A stretch of 56,313 nucleotides of DNA from Hyphomicrobium sp. (GTDB lineage Bacteria; Pseudomonadota; Alphaproteobacteria; Rhizobiales; Hyphomicrobiaceae): positions 1 to 56,313 of the forward strand of contig JALOTA010000007.1 in NCBI GenBank assembly GCA_025458125.1, written 5' to 3'. The position numbers and the translations under genes were made by a program. The stretch's first letter is position 1. Each line of letters starts with the position of its first letter. This document shows, piece by piece, positions 8,356-17,504 of this stretch. The notes below the pieces were generated by a model. That model was not told the DNA's origin. It worked only from the letters and a program-made list of their open reading frames with translations, and ran no database searches.

Positions 8356-8631
8356 CTACTGATCGGAGTCGGGATCCATCCCCGGAAGCGGCTCCCCGTC
8401 TTCCATGCTCGGCGAAAGAACGTTGCGGTCTTCCCTGCGCTCTTCCTGCTCTTCGATATCTTGAGGACTGAGATCGCCCTTTTCGAAATCCTCAAACCCC
8501 GGCGCCTCCTCGGTACCTGGCAACTTCGGCTGCGCCGCAGGGGCCTTGCCCTCCGCCTGTGCCTCAACCGGAGGCATGACCGCGATGGCTGCCGCGAACG
8601 CCAGAACAAGGGCCGCAATTGCCTTCTTCAT
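8356..8631 (-). CDS. Small acidic secreted protein
   Basis: Not recognised; 91 residues. It has a clear signal peptide (MKKAIAALVLAFAAAIAV, cleavage near PPVEA) and an AAAGGA ribosome site. The mature part is short, strongly acidic and rich in Pro and Glu (FEDFEKGDLSPQDIEEQEER, then DPDSDQ at the end), and probably disordered. It shares strand and secretory character with the glycine-zipper and EF-hand genes downstream. Confidence 0.6.
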   Translation of the reverse strand: MKKAIAALVLAFAAAIAVMPPVEAQAEGKAPAAQPKLPGTEEAPGFEDFEKGDLSPQDIEEQEERREDRNVLSPSMEDGEPLPGMDPDSDQ

Positions 8632-8650
8632 TTGATGGTCCTTTCGTCGA

Positions 8651-9646
8651 TCAGTCTTCTGCTTTGAACGGCCGCATCATAAGGCCCGCAATCGCATCAT
8701 CGACCGACACCCGGCCTTCAATGATGGCATGGACGGCCGCCGTAATCGGCATCTCGATGGATCTCTCGCGCGCAAGCCTGACCGCAGCCGCCGCCGTATA
8801 GACGCCCTCCGTGACAGCCACCCGGGAGCCCAGAATTTCCGACAGCGACTTGCCCTGACCCAGCGCACGGCCGAGGCTCATGTTGCGCGACTGCGGTGAA
8901 CCGCACGTAAGAATGAGATCGCCCAGCCCCGACAGCCCCATCATCGTCTCGGGCCGCGCACCGAGGGTCTCACCCAGCCGGCGCATTTCAGCAAAGCCGC
9001 GCGTCACGAGACCCGCATGCGCACTCGCGCCGAGGCCTTTGGCATCAACGATGCCGGCTGCGATCGCCAGCACGTTTTTGAGCGCGCCACCAATCTCCAC
9101 GCCGACGGTGTCGCTCGACCAGTAAAGACGAAACTGCCGGTACCCCATGCGTTCGGCCAGTTCGCGCCCGACTTCCTCGCGCTGGCAGGCGATCGTCAGA
9201 GCGGCCGGCAAGCCGCGCGCCACGTCGGCGGCAAAACTCGGTCCCGAGAGAACTGCCAGTGTTTGATCGGGCAGAACCTCCGCAAGCACATCTCCAAGCA
9301 TGCGGCCGGTGGTCTGCTCGATGCCTTTGGCACACAAGACGATCGGTTGCCTGTCCTTGAGAATGGGCCTCAGCTGCGCCGCGATAGCCCTTACATGCTG
9401 GGCCGGCGCGACCATAAGAATCGCATCTGTCGAAGCCAACGCTGACAGATCGGTCGTTGCCTTGAGCCCTTCGTCGAGCGGAACACCGGGAAGAAAGACG
9501 CGATTTACATGCCGCACATTGACATCGTCGGCCGTCTCCGGTTCGCGCGCCCAAAGGGTCACCTCCCGGCCGGCCAGCCGCAGTGTCTGGGCCAGCGCCG
9601 TACCCCATGCACCTCCGCCTACGACACCGAACCTTTCGATCGACAT
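8651..9646 (-). CDS. gpsA: Glycerol-3-phosphate dehydrogenase [NAD(P)+]
   Basis: Cytosolic enzyme that reduces dihydroxyacetone phosphate to sn-glycerol-3-phosphate for phospholipid synthesis. The ATG at 9646 is chosen because GGGGGAG lies just upstream and the Rossmann motif GVVGGGAWGTALAQTL follows within 10 residues; 331 residues is normal. Further family motifs are LCAKGIE, LSGPSFAADVARGLPAALTI, GGALKNVLAIAAGIVDA (catalytic Lys), and GLSGLGDLILTCGSPQSRN. It lies 72 bases downstream of tsaD on the same strand, a common arrangement in this group. Confidence 0.97.
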   Translation of the reverse strand: MSIERFGVVGGGAWGTALAQTLRLAGREVTLWAREPETADDVNVRHVNRVFLPGVPLDEGLKATTDLSALASTDAILMVAPAQHVRAIAAQLRPILKDRQPIVLCAKGIEQTTGRMLGDVLAEVLPDQTLAVLSGPSFAADVARGLPAALTIACQREEVGRELAERMGYRQFRLYWSSDTVGVEIGGALKNVLAIAAGIVDAKGLGASAHAGLVTRGFAEMRRLGETLGARPETMMGLSGLGDLILTCGSPQSRNMSLGRALGQGKSLSEILGSRVAVTEGVYTAAAAVRLARERSIEMPITAAVHAIIEGRVSVDDAIAGLMMRPFKAED

Positions 9647-9718
9647 GCGCTCCCCCTCGTGGGCGGTGACCATACGCGCCAAAACCTCCGGCTTCCAGTC
9701 TGGCGGCTCGTGCCCCTG

Positions 9719-10819
9719 TCATGCCTTGACGCCGGCCCCGATTGCCGCAGGGGCATTCTGGTCGAGCGGCCAGCGCGGCCGTGCCGGCGCGGAAAGATCG
9801 TCGACGGCGCCGCGCGCGAGATGCTCAGCCCCGGCCCAGGCGATCATGGCGCCATTATCGGTACACAGCGCCGCCGGCGGGACATGCAACGAGTATCCGC
9901 GTGATCGAACCAGCGCGTCGAGCCTTGCACGCAGAGTTGCGTTTGCCGCGACACCGCCAGCGACCACGAGCCGCCGGGGCGCACCCGGTCCGAGCCTCTG
10001 CTCGGCAAGCTCCATGGCCCGTCCCACACGATCCGTCACGGCCTCCATCGCCGCGGCCTGGAACGATGCGCAGAGGTCGGCGATATCGCGATCGGTGAGA
10101 GGCACCAGTTCGATCGCTTTCCTGCGCACGGCCGTCTTCAAACCTGCGAACGAAAAGTGCGCGTCCGCGCGGCCCGACAGCGGCCGGGGGAAAGCGAACC
10201 GGGCCGGATCACCTGACCGCGCCGCTCGCTCCACGGCGGGTCCACCGGGCTGCCCCAACCCCAAAAGCTTTGCTGTCTTGTCGAATGCCTCGCCGAGGGC
10301 ATCGTCGATTGTGGTTCCGAGACGTTCGTAGACACCGACCCCGCGCACGAGAAGAAGTTGCGTATGCCCACCCGAGACGAGGAGCAGAAGATAGGGTGCG
10401 CGCAACCCTTCGGTCAGTCCGACGGTGAGCGCATGCGCCTCGAGGTGGTTGACGGCGACAAACGGCTTGCCGGAGGCCATCGCGAGCGCCTTTCCGGTAA
10501 CCATGCCGACGACAAGACCACCGACGAGCCCGGGCCCGGCAGTCGCAGCGACGCCGGAGAGTTCGGCCAGCGACCTGCCGCTCCCGGCGAGGGCTTCCCC
10601 GATCAGGAGATCGAGACAGGAAACATGCGCCCTGGCGGCAATTTCAGGCACGACGCCGCCGAATTTCCTGTGTTCCTCCCACTGCGAACGCACCACGTTC
10701 GAAAGAATGCGGCCGGCCCCGTCCGGCAGCCTCTCCACGACCGACGCAGCCGTTTCGTCGCAACTCGTCTCGATGCCGAGTACGATCAGAGGCGAACCCG
10801 TTGGCGGCACGTCGATCAT
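9719..10819 (-). CDS. tsaD: tRNA N6-adenosine threonylcarbamoyltransferase TsaD
   Basis: TsaD (Gcp/Kae1/Qri7 family) transfers the threonylcarbamoyl group to A37 of ANN-reading tRNAs, working with TsaB and TsaE. The ASKHA fold opens with [19 protein letters not shown] sequence (here [15 protein letters not shown]). The metal-binding motif HLEAHALT follows, then [14 protein letters not shown] and [13 protein letters not shown], with a C-terminal [16 protein letters not shown] 10819 is the most plausible start (366 residues); the upstream extension to 10879 looks non-coding. It is divergent from hemC, with about 120 bases holding both promoters. Confidence 0.96.
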   Translation of the reverse strand: MIDVPPTGSPLIVLGIETSCDETAASVVERLPDGAGRILSNVVRSQWEEHRKFGGVVPEIAARAHVSCLDLLIGEALAGSGRSLAELSGVAATAGPGLVGGLVVGMVTGKALAMASGKPFVAVNHLEAHALTVGLTEGLRAPYLLLLVSGGHTQLLLVRGVGVYERLGTTIDDALGEAFDKTAKLLGLGQPGGPAVERAARSGDPARFAFPRPLSGRADAHFSFAGLKTAVRRKAIELVPLTDRDIADLCASFQAAAMEAVTDRVGRAMELAEQRLGPGAPRRLVVAGGVAANATLRARLDALVRSRGYSLHVPPAALCTDNGAMIAWAGAEHLARGAVDDLSAPARPRWPLDQNAPAAIGAGVKA

Positions 10820-10941
10820 CGGCGATGGAACCACTCTGGTAGGAAAGCCGTCGCCGAATTTGCAAACGGTACGGCGCAAGGGCTAGAAAGGCGGCCAGGA
10901 CCACGAACCCTTCGCCTCGCCTACCACCCGGAGAAACAGCA

Positions 10942-11865
10942 GTGCAAGAGCGCCTCGTCCGCATCGGAACGCGCGGTTCCGCCCTGGCGCTCGCCCAGGC
11001 CCATGAAGTCCGCAGCCGCTTGATGGCGGCCCACGGGCTGCCTGAGAACGCCTTCGAGATCGTCATCATCAAGACCACCGGCGACATGATCCTGGACCGC
11101 CCCCTGGCCGAAGTCGGCGGCAAAGGTCTCTTCACAAAGGAAATCGAAGAGGCCCTGTTCGAAGACCGCATCGATCTCGCGGTTCATTCGATGAAGGACA
11201 TGCAGACGGCACTGCCCGACGGGCTCGTCATCGGCGCGACCCTGCCCCGCGAAGACGTCCGCGATGCCTTCATCAGCCTCAAGCACAGCAGCTTCGAAGA
11301 ACTGCCGGAAGGCGCGGTGATCGGCACGTCGTCTTTGCGGCGCCAGGCCCAGATCAAGCGCATCCGCCCCGATCTTCGGATCGTGGGTTTCCGCGGCAAT
11401 GTGCAGACCCGGCTGACCAAGCTCCGCGATGAGGTTGCCGAAGCCACGTTCCTCGCCTGCGCCGGACTGCGCAGGCTTGGTCTAGCAAACCACATCACCG
11501 CCGCCGTACCGACGCAAGCCATGCTCCCGGCCGTCGCGCAAGGCGCCATCGGCATCGAGATCCGCGAACACGATGCGCAAACGGCCCGCCTGATTGCACC
11601 GCTTGACGACCGCACGACGTCGATCTGCGTAGCAGCCGAACGCGCTTTCCTCGCCACCCTCGAAGGCTCCTGCCGGACACCGATTGCCGGCCTTGCCCGC
11701 CTGGAAGGGGAAACGCTGACATTCAATGGAGAGACGCTGTCGCCGGACGGACGGCGGCACGTCGCCAGCACCATCAGCGGTCCGTCCGCATCTGCAGCCG
11801 ATCTGGGCACCACGGCGGGCGAAGACATTCTCAGCCGCGGTGGCCGGGAGATCCTCCAGGGCTAG
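10942..11865 (+). CDS. hemC: Porphobilinogen deaminase (hydroxymethylbilane synthase)
   Basis: Condenses four porphobilinogens into hydroxymethylbilane in tetrapyrrole synthesis. The start is GTG 10942 behind CCCGGAGAA. The N-terminal RIGTRGSALALAQAHEVR is diagnostic. Further blocks are GGKGLFTKEIEEALFEDRID, AVHSMKDMQTALPDGL and GTSSLRRQAQIKRIRPDL (Arg residues that hold substrate carboxylates). The dipyrromethane-cofactor Cys is in EGSCRTPIAGLA near residue 240. hemD follows after 3 bases, giving a tight heme operon with the Mic60 and HemY genes. Confidence 0.98.
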   Translation: MQERLVRIGTRGSALALAQAHEVRSRLMAAHGLPENAFEIVIIKTTGDMILDRPLAEVGGKGLFTKEIEEALFEDRIDLAVHSMKDMQTALPDGLVIGATLPREDVRDAFISLKHSSFEELPEGAVIGTSSLRRQAQIKRIRPDLRIVGFRGNVQTRLTKLRDEVAEATFLACAGLRRLGLANHITAAVPTQAMLPAVAQGAIGIEIREHDAQTARLIAPLDDRTTSICVAAERAFLATLEGSCRTPIAGLARLEGETLTFNGETLSPDGRRHVASTISGPSASAADLGTTAGEDILSRGGREILQG

Positions 11866-11868
11866 CCC

Positions 11869-12606
11869 ATGCATATCCTCGTCACGAGGCCGGAGACGGA
11901 GGCACCGAGGACGACCCGTAAGCTGGAGGCGATGGGTCATCGCGTCACCATCGCGCCCCTGCTCCGTATCCTCACCGAAGCGCCCGCGCTGGATACGTCC
12001 GGCGTTCAGGCGATCGTTCTGACGAGCCGCAACAGTGTGCACGCGCTGCGCAACCACCGTCAGCTCGCCAGCCTCCAGCGCCTTCCCGTGATATCGGTCG
12101 GACGCAGCACGGGGGAGGCGGCGCGGGAGGCAGGCTTCACGGTGGCGCTGGAAGGCGATGCCGGAGGGGCGGAACTAGCCCCGCTGATCGCCCGACATTT
12201 CGCTCCCGAGGCTGGAAGCCTTCTGCATATCAGCGGAGAAGCCGTTGCCTTTGATCTGGTCTCGGCTCTCGCGCCGCACGGTTTTACCATGCAGCGGGCC
12301 ATCGTTTACCGCAGCGTACCCATCGAGCACCTTCCCGGCGACGTGACGTCCGCGCTTCGCGACGGAACGCTCGACGCGGTGCTGTTGATGTCGCCGCGCA
12401 CGTCACAGGTCTGGTGCGACCTTGTCGAAGCGTCCGGCCTGTCAAACGAAGCGCGATCCCTGGCCCACCTCTGTCTTTCGCAAGGCGTTGCCGCTGCCTT
12501 AAACCGGCTCGGGCCACCGGCACTGAAGATCGCCGTTAAGCCGAATGAGGAACAAACGCTTGCCCTCGCGGCCAGCTTATCGTCAAGTTCAGCCGATAAA
12601 TCATAG
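11869..12606 (+). CDS. hemD: Uroporphyrinogen-III synthase
   Basis: Cyclises hydroxymethylbilane with inversion of ring D, giving uroporphyrinogen III. The 245-residue protein opens with ILVTRPETEAPRT, and shows IVLTSRNSVHAL (about residue 50), VISVGRSTGEAAREAGF, LLHISGEAVAFDL and DAVLLMSPRTSQVW, the loosely conserved landmarks of this family. Position directly after hemC makes the assignment secure despite the low general conservation of HemD. Confidence 0.95.
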   Translation: MHILVTRPETEAPRTTRKLEAMGHRVTIAPLLRILTEAPALDTSGVQAIVLTSRNSVHALRNHRQLASLQRLPVISVGRSTGEAAREAGFTVALEGDAGGAELAPLIARHFAPEAGSLLHISGEAVAFDLVSALAPHGFTMQRAIVYRSVPIEHLPGDVTSALRDGTLDAVLLMSPRTSQVWCDLVEASGLSNEARSLAHLCLSQGVAAALNRLGPPALKIAVKPNEEQTLALAASLSSSSADKS

Positions 12607-12701
12607 CGCGGCATGATCATAAGACGTACCGGCAGGGCGCAGGATTTTTGAAGCCCGGCCACCGCTCCGCGATACAACGCCTGCATTCCTGAAGGCTGAC
12701 G

Positions 12702-14279
12702 ATGACCGACAAACCCTACGACAAAAAAGACCAGCCGCCTGCCGACCCAAAGCGGCCACATGCGACGCTCGATCTGAAGGCGACGGAGTTGAAAGGGGGA
12801 GGAAGCAAAGCTGATACCCCTGCGCAACCCGGATCGGATCGGACCACAGCATCTCCTTCGCCCAATCCCGAGCCGGCGAGGCCGACGAGCGCAGCTCCGG
12901 CCGCCCGGTCGCCATCCGCCTTCACCCGCATCATCACCCACATTGCGGCCGGCGCCGCAGGCGGCGCTATCATCCTATTCGGAGGCGATCGCGTCGCTCA
13001 ACTAATCGGCGCGCCGACTCCAGTTGCCAAGATCGAAGCAACGGCCACCGACCTCGACAAACGCATCTCCGCTCTTGAGGCCGCGCCCAAGTCCGACGCT
13101 TACGATCTCATGAAGTCTGCCGAGGAGCGGCTCAGCAAAATCGACAAGCTTGCCGCCGATATCGAGAACCTGAGGTCGGATCAAACGCGACTTCAGCAGA
13201 AGACCGACGGCCTGTCGTCGGCAATCGGCAGTCAGGACGGTCTCTCAGCCGTTCAGGACCGCGTCGCTGCGCTCGAGGATCAATTGAAAACCCTCGCCGC
13301 GGCTGCATCGGCTGAGACAGGCGGTAGCCGGATATCGGACATCGCCGCCGTCACGTCTCGAATCTCAGAAGCGGAGCGGGGTTTCTCTGGTGAAGTTTCA
13401 AAGCTCCGCGACGGCATCGCGCGTGAAATAGACGACCGCCTGGCCATTCGCGAAGATGCCGCCAAGTCCGACGTCGCACGTCTGACGCAGACGATCGAAA
13501 AACTGAAGGCCGACCAGGCTCGCCTCGACAAGTCCGTTCAGGCAGCCCAGGAAGAATCCGGCCGCGTTTCGAGCGGTCTCGATGAGGTAAAAGCGGCGCT
13601 CGACCAGCACTCCACCAGCTTCGCCAAGCCAGCCGATGTTTCGTCTGCAGTTTCTCCCGTAGCTGAGCGCGTTGCCAAGATCGAAGGAAATCTCGAAGGG
13701 GTCCTCAGCAGAGACAGCGCGCGACAGACGAATGCCGAACGCATTGTAACTGCGTTGGAGCTCGGCAACTTGAGGCGCGCCATCGACAGCGGCAAGAGCT
13801 TCGATAAGGAGCTCGATGCCGTGAATGCCGCGTCGAATGGCAGCCTCGATCTGAAACCGCTGGAACCCTTCAAGACCAGCGGTATTCCCTCATTGGCCGA
13901 GATCAAGAAGAGCTCTCGACCGGCACTTCTGGCTGCGCTCGATGCGGCCTCCGTGCCGGCAGACGCATCGGCGTGGGACCGGATGCTGGCCAGCGCCCGA
14001 ACGATCGTTCGGGTCCGCAAGACCGATGCGGCGGAGGGCGACGACTCCGTCGAAGCGGCCATCGCACGCATAGAGAAGCACTTGGATAGCGGCACTCTGT
14101 CGGACGTACTGGCCGAAGTCGGCAGGTTGCCGCCTGAGACGGCCGCCAAGCTGTCGTCCTGGACACAGAAGGTTGCGGCTCGTCAAAGCGTTGATGCCGC
14201 GCTTGCCGGCGTCGAGAATGAATTGAAGGCCGCTCTCACAGCGCCCGCCGTACCGCCGTCAGCCGACAGCAAGGAATAG
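12702..14279 (+). CDS. Alphaproteobacterial Mic60/mitofilin homologue (COG4223)
   Basis: Inner-membrane protein of 525 residues. Architecture: a Pro/Lys-rich cytoplasmic N-terminus (1-75), one transmembrane helix with a Gly-rich face (about 77-98, HIAAGAAGGAIILF), a long periplasmic coiled coil (about 105-330, rich in heptads and IDKLAADIENL-type segments), and a C-terminal mitofilin-like helical domain (about 345-510). This matches the Mic60 plan (TM, coiled coil, mitofilin domain). Its place between hemD and hemY is the known neighbourhood of Mic60 in alphaproteobacteria. The expected role is shaping intracytoplasmic membranes and forming envelope contact sites; assignment is by architecture and context. 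Confidence 0.85.
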   Translation: MTDKPYDKKDQPPADPKRPHATLDLKATELKGGGSKADTPAQPGSDRTTASPSPNPEPARPTSAAPAARSPSAFTRIITHIAAGAAGGAIILFGGDRVAQLIGAPTPVAKIEATATDLDKRISALEAAPKSDAYDLMKSAEERLSKIDKLAADIENLRSDQTRLQQKTDGLSSAIGSQDGLSAVQDRVAALEDQLKTLAAAASAETGGSRISDIAAVTSRISEAERGFSGEVSKLRDGIAREIDDRLAIREDAAKSDVARLTQTIEKLKADQARLDKSVQAAQEESGRVSSGLDEVKAALDQHSTSFAKPADVSSAVSPVAERVAKIEGNLEGVLSRDSARQTNAERIVTALELGNLRRAIDSGKSFDKELDAVNAASNGSLDLKPLEPFKTSGIPSLAEIKKSSRPALLAALDAASVPADASAWDRMLASARTIVRVRKTDAAEGDDSVEAAIARIEKHLDSGTLSDVLAEVGRLPPETAAKLSSWTQKVAARQSVDAALAGVENELKAALTAPAVPPSADSKE

Positions 14280-14291
14280 GAGCGCGTTGCG

Positions 14292-15812
14292 ATGGTGCGT
14301 CTGGTTCTCTTTCTCGTCGCGATCCTGCTTCTTGCATCCGGGCTGGCCTGGCTCGCCGATCACCCCGGCCGGCTTCTGATCACGTGGGAAGGCTATGAGA
14401 TCGAAACAAGCGTGTTTCGCGCCGTGGTCATCGTAGGACTCGCGATAGGGGCGATCATTCTGCTCTGGTCGCTATTTCGTCAAATCTGGTCGAGTCCGAG
14501 CATGATCAGCAATCATCTCACGCGCCGCCGTCAGCAACGCGGGCTCGACGCGCTCTCCAGCGGAATGATCGCCATCGGCGCCGGCGACCGCACGTCGGCA
14601 GCTCGGGCCGCGATCCAGGCGCGCCGGTCCATTCCTAACGAACCACTGACCCATCTCCTCAGGGCGCAAGCCGCGCAACTCACCGGAGATCGGGCCACCG
14701 CCCGGCGCATATTCGAAGCGATGCTTGGTTCTCCAGATACCGAGCCCCTTGGCCTGCGTGGTCTTTATCTGGAGGCGAGGCGCGAGGGCGAACACGAGGC
14801 AGCAATGCAATTCGCCGATCGCGCCGCGAAGTTGAATCCGAAGCTCGGATGGCCGCTTGAGGCAAAATTCGAGATGCAGGTGAAAACCGCGGACTGGGCC
14901 GGCGCGGCGGAAACCGCCAGCCTCGCAAAGCGCAATGGACATCTGGAACGCTCGGTCGCCGAGCGGCGGCGTGCCCTCATGCTGGCTGCTGAAGCGCAGC
15001 GCGTCGAGGACGCCGACGCCGACAAGGCCCTCACCTGCGCTTTGGAAGCTCATACGGTGGCTCCCGACCTCGTTGCGGCGGCCGCCGTCGCCGGGCGCAT
15101 CCTCGCCTCACGGGGCCAGACGGCCAAGGCCGCCAAGATCATTCAATTGACGTGGTCGAAGTCGCCACATCCAGACCTCGCAGCCGCCTACGCACATGCA
15201 AGGATCGGCGACAGCACGCACGATCGCCTGGATCGCATCAAGCAGTTGGCACTGCTGAAGCCCCATGATGTCGAAAGCGGCATTGCCTGGGCCACGGCTG
15301 CGATCGATGCCCGCGAGTACGGTGTCGCGCGCCACGCCCTCCAACCGTTCCTGAAAGACAAGCTGACCCGGCGCGTCGCACGGTTGATGGCCCGGCTCGA
15401 ACTTGCCGAAAACAACGACGCCGGCCGCGCACGCGACTGGATCGCCCGCGCCACGACAGCGGCGCGAGACCCCGTCTGGACGGCGGACGGCGTCATTCTC
15501 GACGCGTGGTCTCCCGTGTCTCCCGTGTCCGGCGCTCTCGACACGGTGGAATGGCGCGCGCCGCTCACCGGATCGGACGGTGAAGCTGAGAACCTCGCGG
15601 CGGAAATCGCCGATCTTCTCACCGTCGATGTTGAGGGATCCAAGCTCATCGAAGACGGCACCGAAAACGGCCTCACCGACCAGGCAACGCTCGAATCTCC
15701 AGACTGGCAAGGATCCCCGCGCGCGAGAAGGACGGCCCGCATTCGCGCACCCTCAAGCGCTCAGCAAGGCGGCGAAGACACCGGGGGAACGACGCCTCCG
15801 ACGGCGGCTTGA
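14292..15812 (+). CDS. hemY: HemY-like inner-membrane TPR protein
   Basis: 506 residues with two N-terminal transmembrane helices (about 4-21 and 43-63) followed by a TPR-type helical solenoid (about 85-400) and a disordered Pro/Ser-rich tail. The segment FRQIWSSPSMI then a region starting RRRQQRGLDALSSGMIAIGAGD is the HemY N-terminal domain signature. Despite the name it is not protoporphyrinogen oxidase; it is a conserved accessory protein of heme operons with poorly defined function. It begins 12 bases after the Mic60 gene. The C-terminal 90 residues are variable. Confidence 0.9.
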   Translation: MVRLVLFLVAILLLASGLAWLADHPGRLLITWEGYEIETSVFRAVVIVGLAIGAIILLWSLFRQIWSSPSMISNHLTRRRQQRGLDALSSGMIAIGAGDRTSAARAAIQARRSIPNEPLTHLLRAQAAQLTGDRATARRIFEAMLGSPDTEPLGLRGLYLEARREGEHEAAMQFADRAAKLNPKLGWPLEAKFEMQVKTADWAGAAETASLAKRNGHLERSVAERRRALMLAAEAQRVEDADADKALTCALEAHTVAPDLVAAAAVAGRILASRGQTAKAAKIIQLTWSKSPHPDLAAAYAHARIGDSTHDRLDRIKQLALLKPHDVESGIAWATAAIDAREYGVARHALQPFLKDKLTRRVARLMARLELAENNDAGRARDWIARATTAARDPVWTADGVILDAWSPVSPVSGALDTVEWRAPLTGSDGEAENLAAEIADLLTVDVEGSKLIEDGTENGLTDQATLESPDWQGSPRARRTARIRAPSSAQQGGEDTGGTTPPTAA

Positions 15813-15936
15813 CCCCCGCCGGTCACGCGGCTAGGTGCGAAACCTGAACAGATTGTCAGCCGTAAAACCGTCGAAAATCCCGGAATAATATCGTCTTAGG
15901 CCGCCGACTATGGCTGCCGGATACGGATGACTTTCG

Positions 15937-16275
15937 ATGTTCCGCTCTCCAGAAGCGACCGACGCGGCACCACTTCACCCCGGCGAGATTTTGCGTGTCG
16001 ACATACTGCCTCACCTGGCGATGACGCCGTCACGGCTCGCGCATCATCTCGGCATCGAGGCCAGCGTGCTGCACGGCCTCCTGGCTGAGCGCATCGGCGT
16101 GACCCCTGATCTGGCGCAGCGGCTCGGGCGCGCGCTCGGGCACGGCGCGCATCACTGGCTGGCACTCCAGATGCAGTATGATCTGTGGCAAGCCAACCAG
16201 ATGGATACCGCAGGCGTGCTTCCAATCGCATGGAGCCGCCGCACTCCAGTACACAGGCCGGCGAGCGCAGCCTGA
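15937..16275 (+). CDS. HigA-family antitoxin-like XRE regulator, no adjacent toxin
   Basis: 112 residues. It follows the HigA/VapI pattern: LHPGEILRVDILPHLAMTPS, then a helix-turn-helix around LAHHLGIEASVLHGLLAERI, GVTPDLAQRLGRALG, and HHWLALQMQYDLWQA. HigA proteins bind their own promoter and neutralise HigB, an mRNA interferase normally encoded immediately upstream. Here the 124 bases upstream (to hemY) cannot hold a HigB of about 90 residues and nothing downstream resembles it, so this is an orphan antitoxin or a domesticated regulator. An about 25-residue tail follows the HTH domain. Confidence 0.8.
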   Translation: MFRSPEATDAAPLHPGEILRVDILPHLAMTPSRLAHHLGIEASVLHGLLAERIGVTPDLAQRLGRALGHGAHHWLALQMQYDLWQANQMDTAGVLPIAWSRRTPVHRPASAA

Positions 16276-16340
16276 CACCGGAACACAGTCAATTCGGCAA
16301 TGCTTGTGTCGCACAGCACGATCGGCACAATGCAACAGTG

Positions 16341-17246
16341 ATGATCGATTTCCTCGAAGCCCTGGCAACGCGCTGGCTGAGCCGCAGAGCGGAGCCCCGA
16401 CCTCAAGCGCTCGCTGCCACAAAGAGCCTATCTCCCGCCGTCGTTATTACCGGCGGCTCTTCGGGATTGGGATTGGCGCTTGCTCGTCAGTTCGCACAGC
16501 ACGCGACAGCCGTCGTCCTTATTGCGCGCTCACAACCCCGCCTTGACGACGCCGCTGCCGGACTGGCCGCCAGCTTCCCCCTTGTGCGGATCGAGACCCT
16601 TTCGCTCGACGTCAGCCGCGCGGACGCCGGCGAGGTCATCAAAGACTGGTTGTCAGGCAAGCAGCTCTATTGCGACGTTCTCGTCAACAATGCCGCCGTC
16701 GGCTTGTCGGGGCCTTTTTCTGCCTCTGAAGCAGGAAAACTGGAAACCCTCGTTGAAACGAACATCGCCGCGACGGCTCGTCTGACCCGCACATTTCTTC
16801 CTGAGATGCTGGCGCGTGGAAGTGGCGGAATACTCTCGATTGCGTCGCTCGGCGGCCTCGTGCCCGGCCCTCATCAGGCCGCCTATTACGCCAGCAAGTC
16901 CTTCGTGATTTCGCTCAGCGAGGCCATTCGATCGGAAGTTTCCGGGCTGGGCGTTCGGGTCGCGGTGGCTCTTCCTGGACCGCTGGAGACGCGCTTCCAT
17001 GCACGGATGGACGCAGAAGGCGCGCTCTACCGTGCCATCCTGCCGGCAATGACACCGCAACGGGCAGCAGCATCGATCGTCCGAGGGTTCCGGCTGGGAC
17101 GAGGATTGATCGCGCCGGGCGTCCTGCCGACGCTCGCTGTCCTCGCTCTTCGCATGCTGCCTCACGCGGTCACGGTGCCCATCGTTCGATGGCTCCTCGA
17201 CACCGGACGCTCCCCCTTGCCACCGCCCTCAGCCGATCAACAGTGA
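16341..17246 (+). CDS. Short-chain dehydrogenase/reductase (KR/DltE type)
   Basis: 301 residues. After about 30 variable residues the Rossmann nucleotide motif is VVITGGSSGLGLALARQFA (TGxxxGxG), followed by DVLVNNAAVGLSGPF (NNA motif), the catalytic Ser in ILSIASLGG, and the Tyr-Lys pair in YYASKSFVISLSE. LPGPLETRFHARM follows. Classical SDR, substrate unknown. A C-terminal hydrophobic segment (GVLPTLAVLALRMLPHAVTV) suggests membrane association. The start at ATG 16341, or GTG 16338, has no clear ribosome site. Confidence 0.85.
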   Translation: MIDFLEALATRWLSRRAEPRPQALAATKSLSPAVVITGGSSGLGLALARQFAQHATAVVLIARSQPRLDDAAAGLAASFPLVRIETLSLDVSRADAGEVIKDWLSGKQLYCDVLVNNAAVGLSGPFSASEAGKLETLVETNIAATARLTRTFLPEMLARGSGGILSIASLGGLVPGPHQAAYYASKSFVISLSEAIRSEVSGLGVRVAVALPGPLETRFHARMDAEGALYRAILPAMTPQRAAASIVRGFRLGRGLIAPGVLPTLAVLALRMLPHAVTVPIVRWLLDTGRSPLPPPSADQQ

Positions 17247-17347
17247 GAAAAAATTTGGGTCTGCCGGCGGCGTTTGCAGGTTCGAAAGACTTTTCAGCTT
17301 GAATGCCCTCAGCACCGGTTTCCTGTACCGCGTATCCGGATGCCCAG

Positions 17348-17390
17348 GCGGCGGTGGACGATGGTCGTAAAGACCACCGGCCTCCGCCGC
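17348..17390 (+). other. Structured RNA candidate between the SDR gene and manC
   Basis: Inside the 258-base gap 17247-17504. Outer arms GCGGCGG (17348-17354) and CCGCCGC (17384-17390) enclose a perfect hairpin TGGTC-GTAAA-GACCA (17362-17376). There is no T-run, so it could be a Rho-dependent stop for the SDR gene or a leader structure of manC. Short GC-rich arms can arise by chance. Confidence 0.35.
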
Positions 17391-17504
17391 ATCGCGTTTG
17401 CTTCGCAGGATAACCTTTATCTAACGCCGGCTGGATTATCATTCTACAGATCGATTACACTGCCGTGATTTCATAACTCCGGCCCGGTATTCAAGAGGTA
17501 TCGA

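Noticed and set aside
15813..15936. Search for a HigB toxin upstream of the HigA-like gene
   Set aside because: Only 124 bases, too short for a toxin of about 90 residues, and no toxin motif in any frame.
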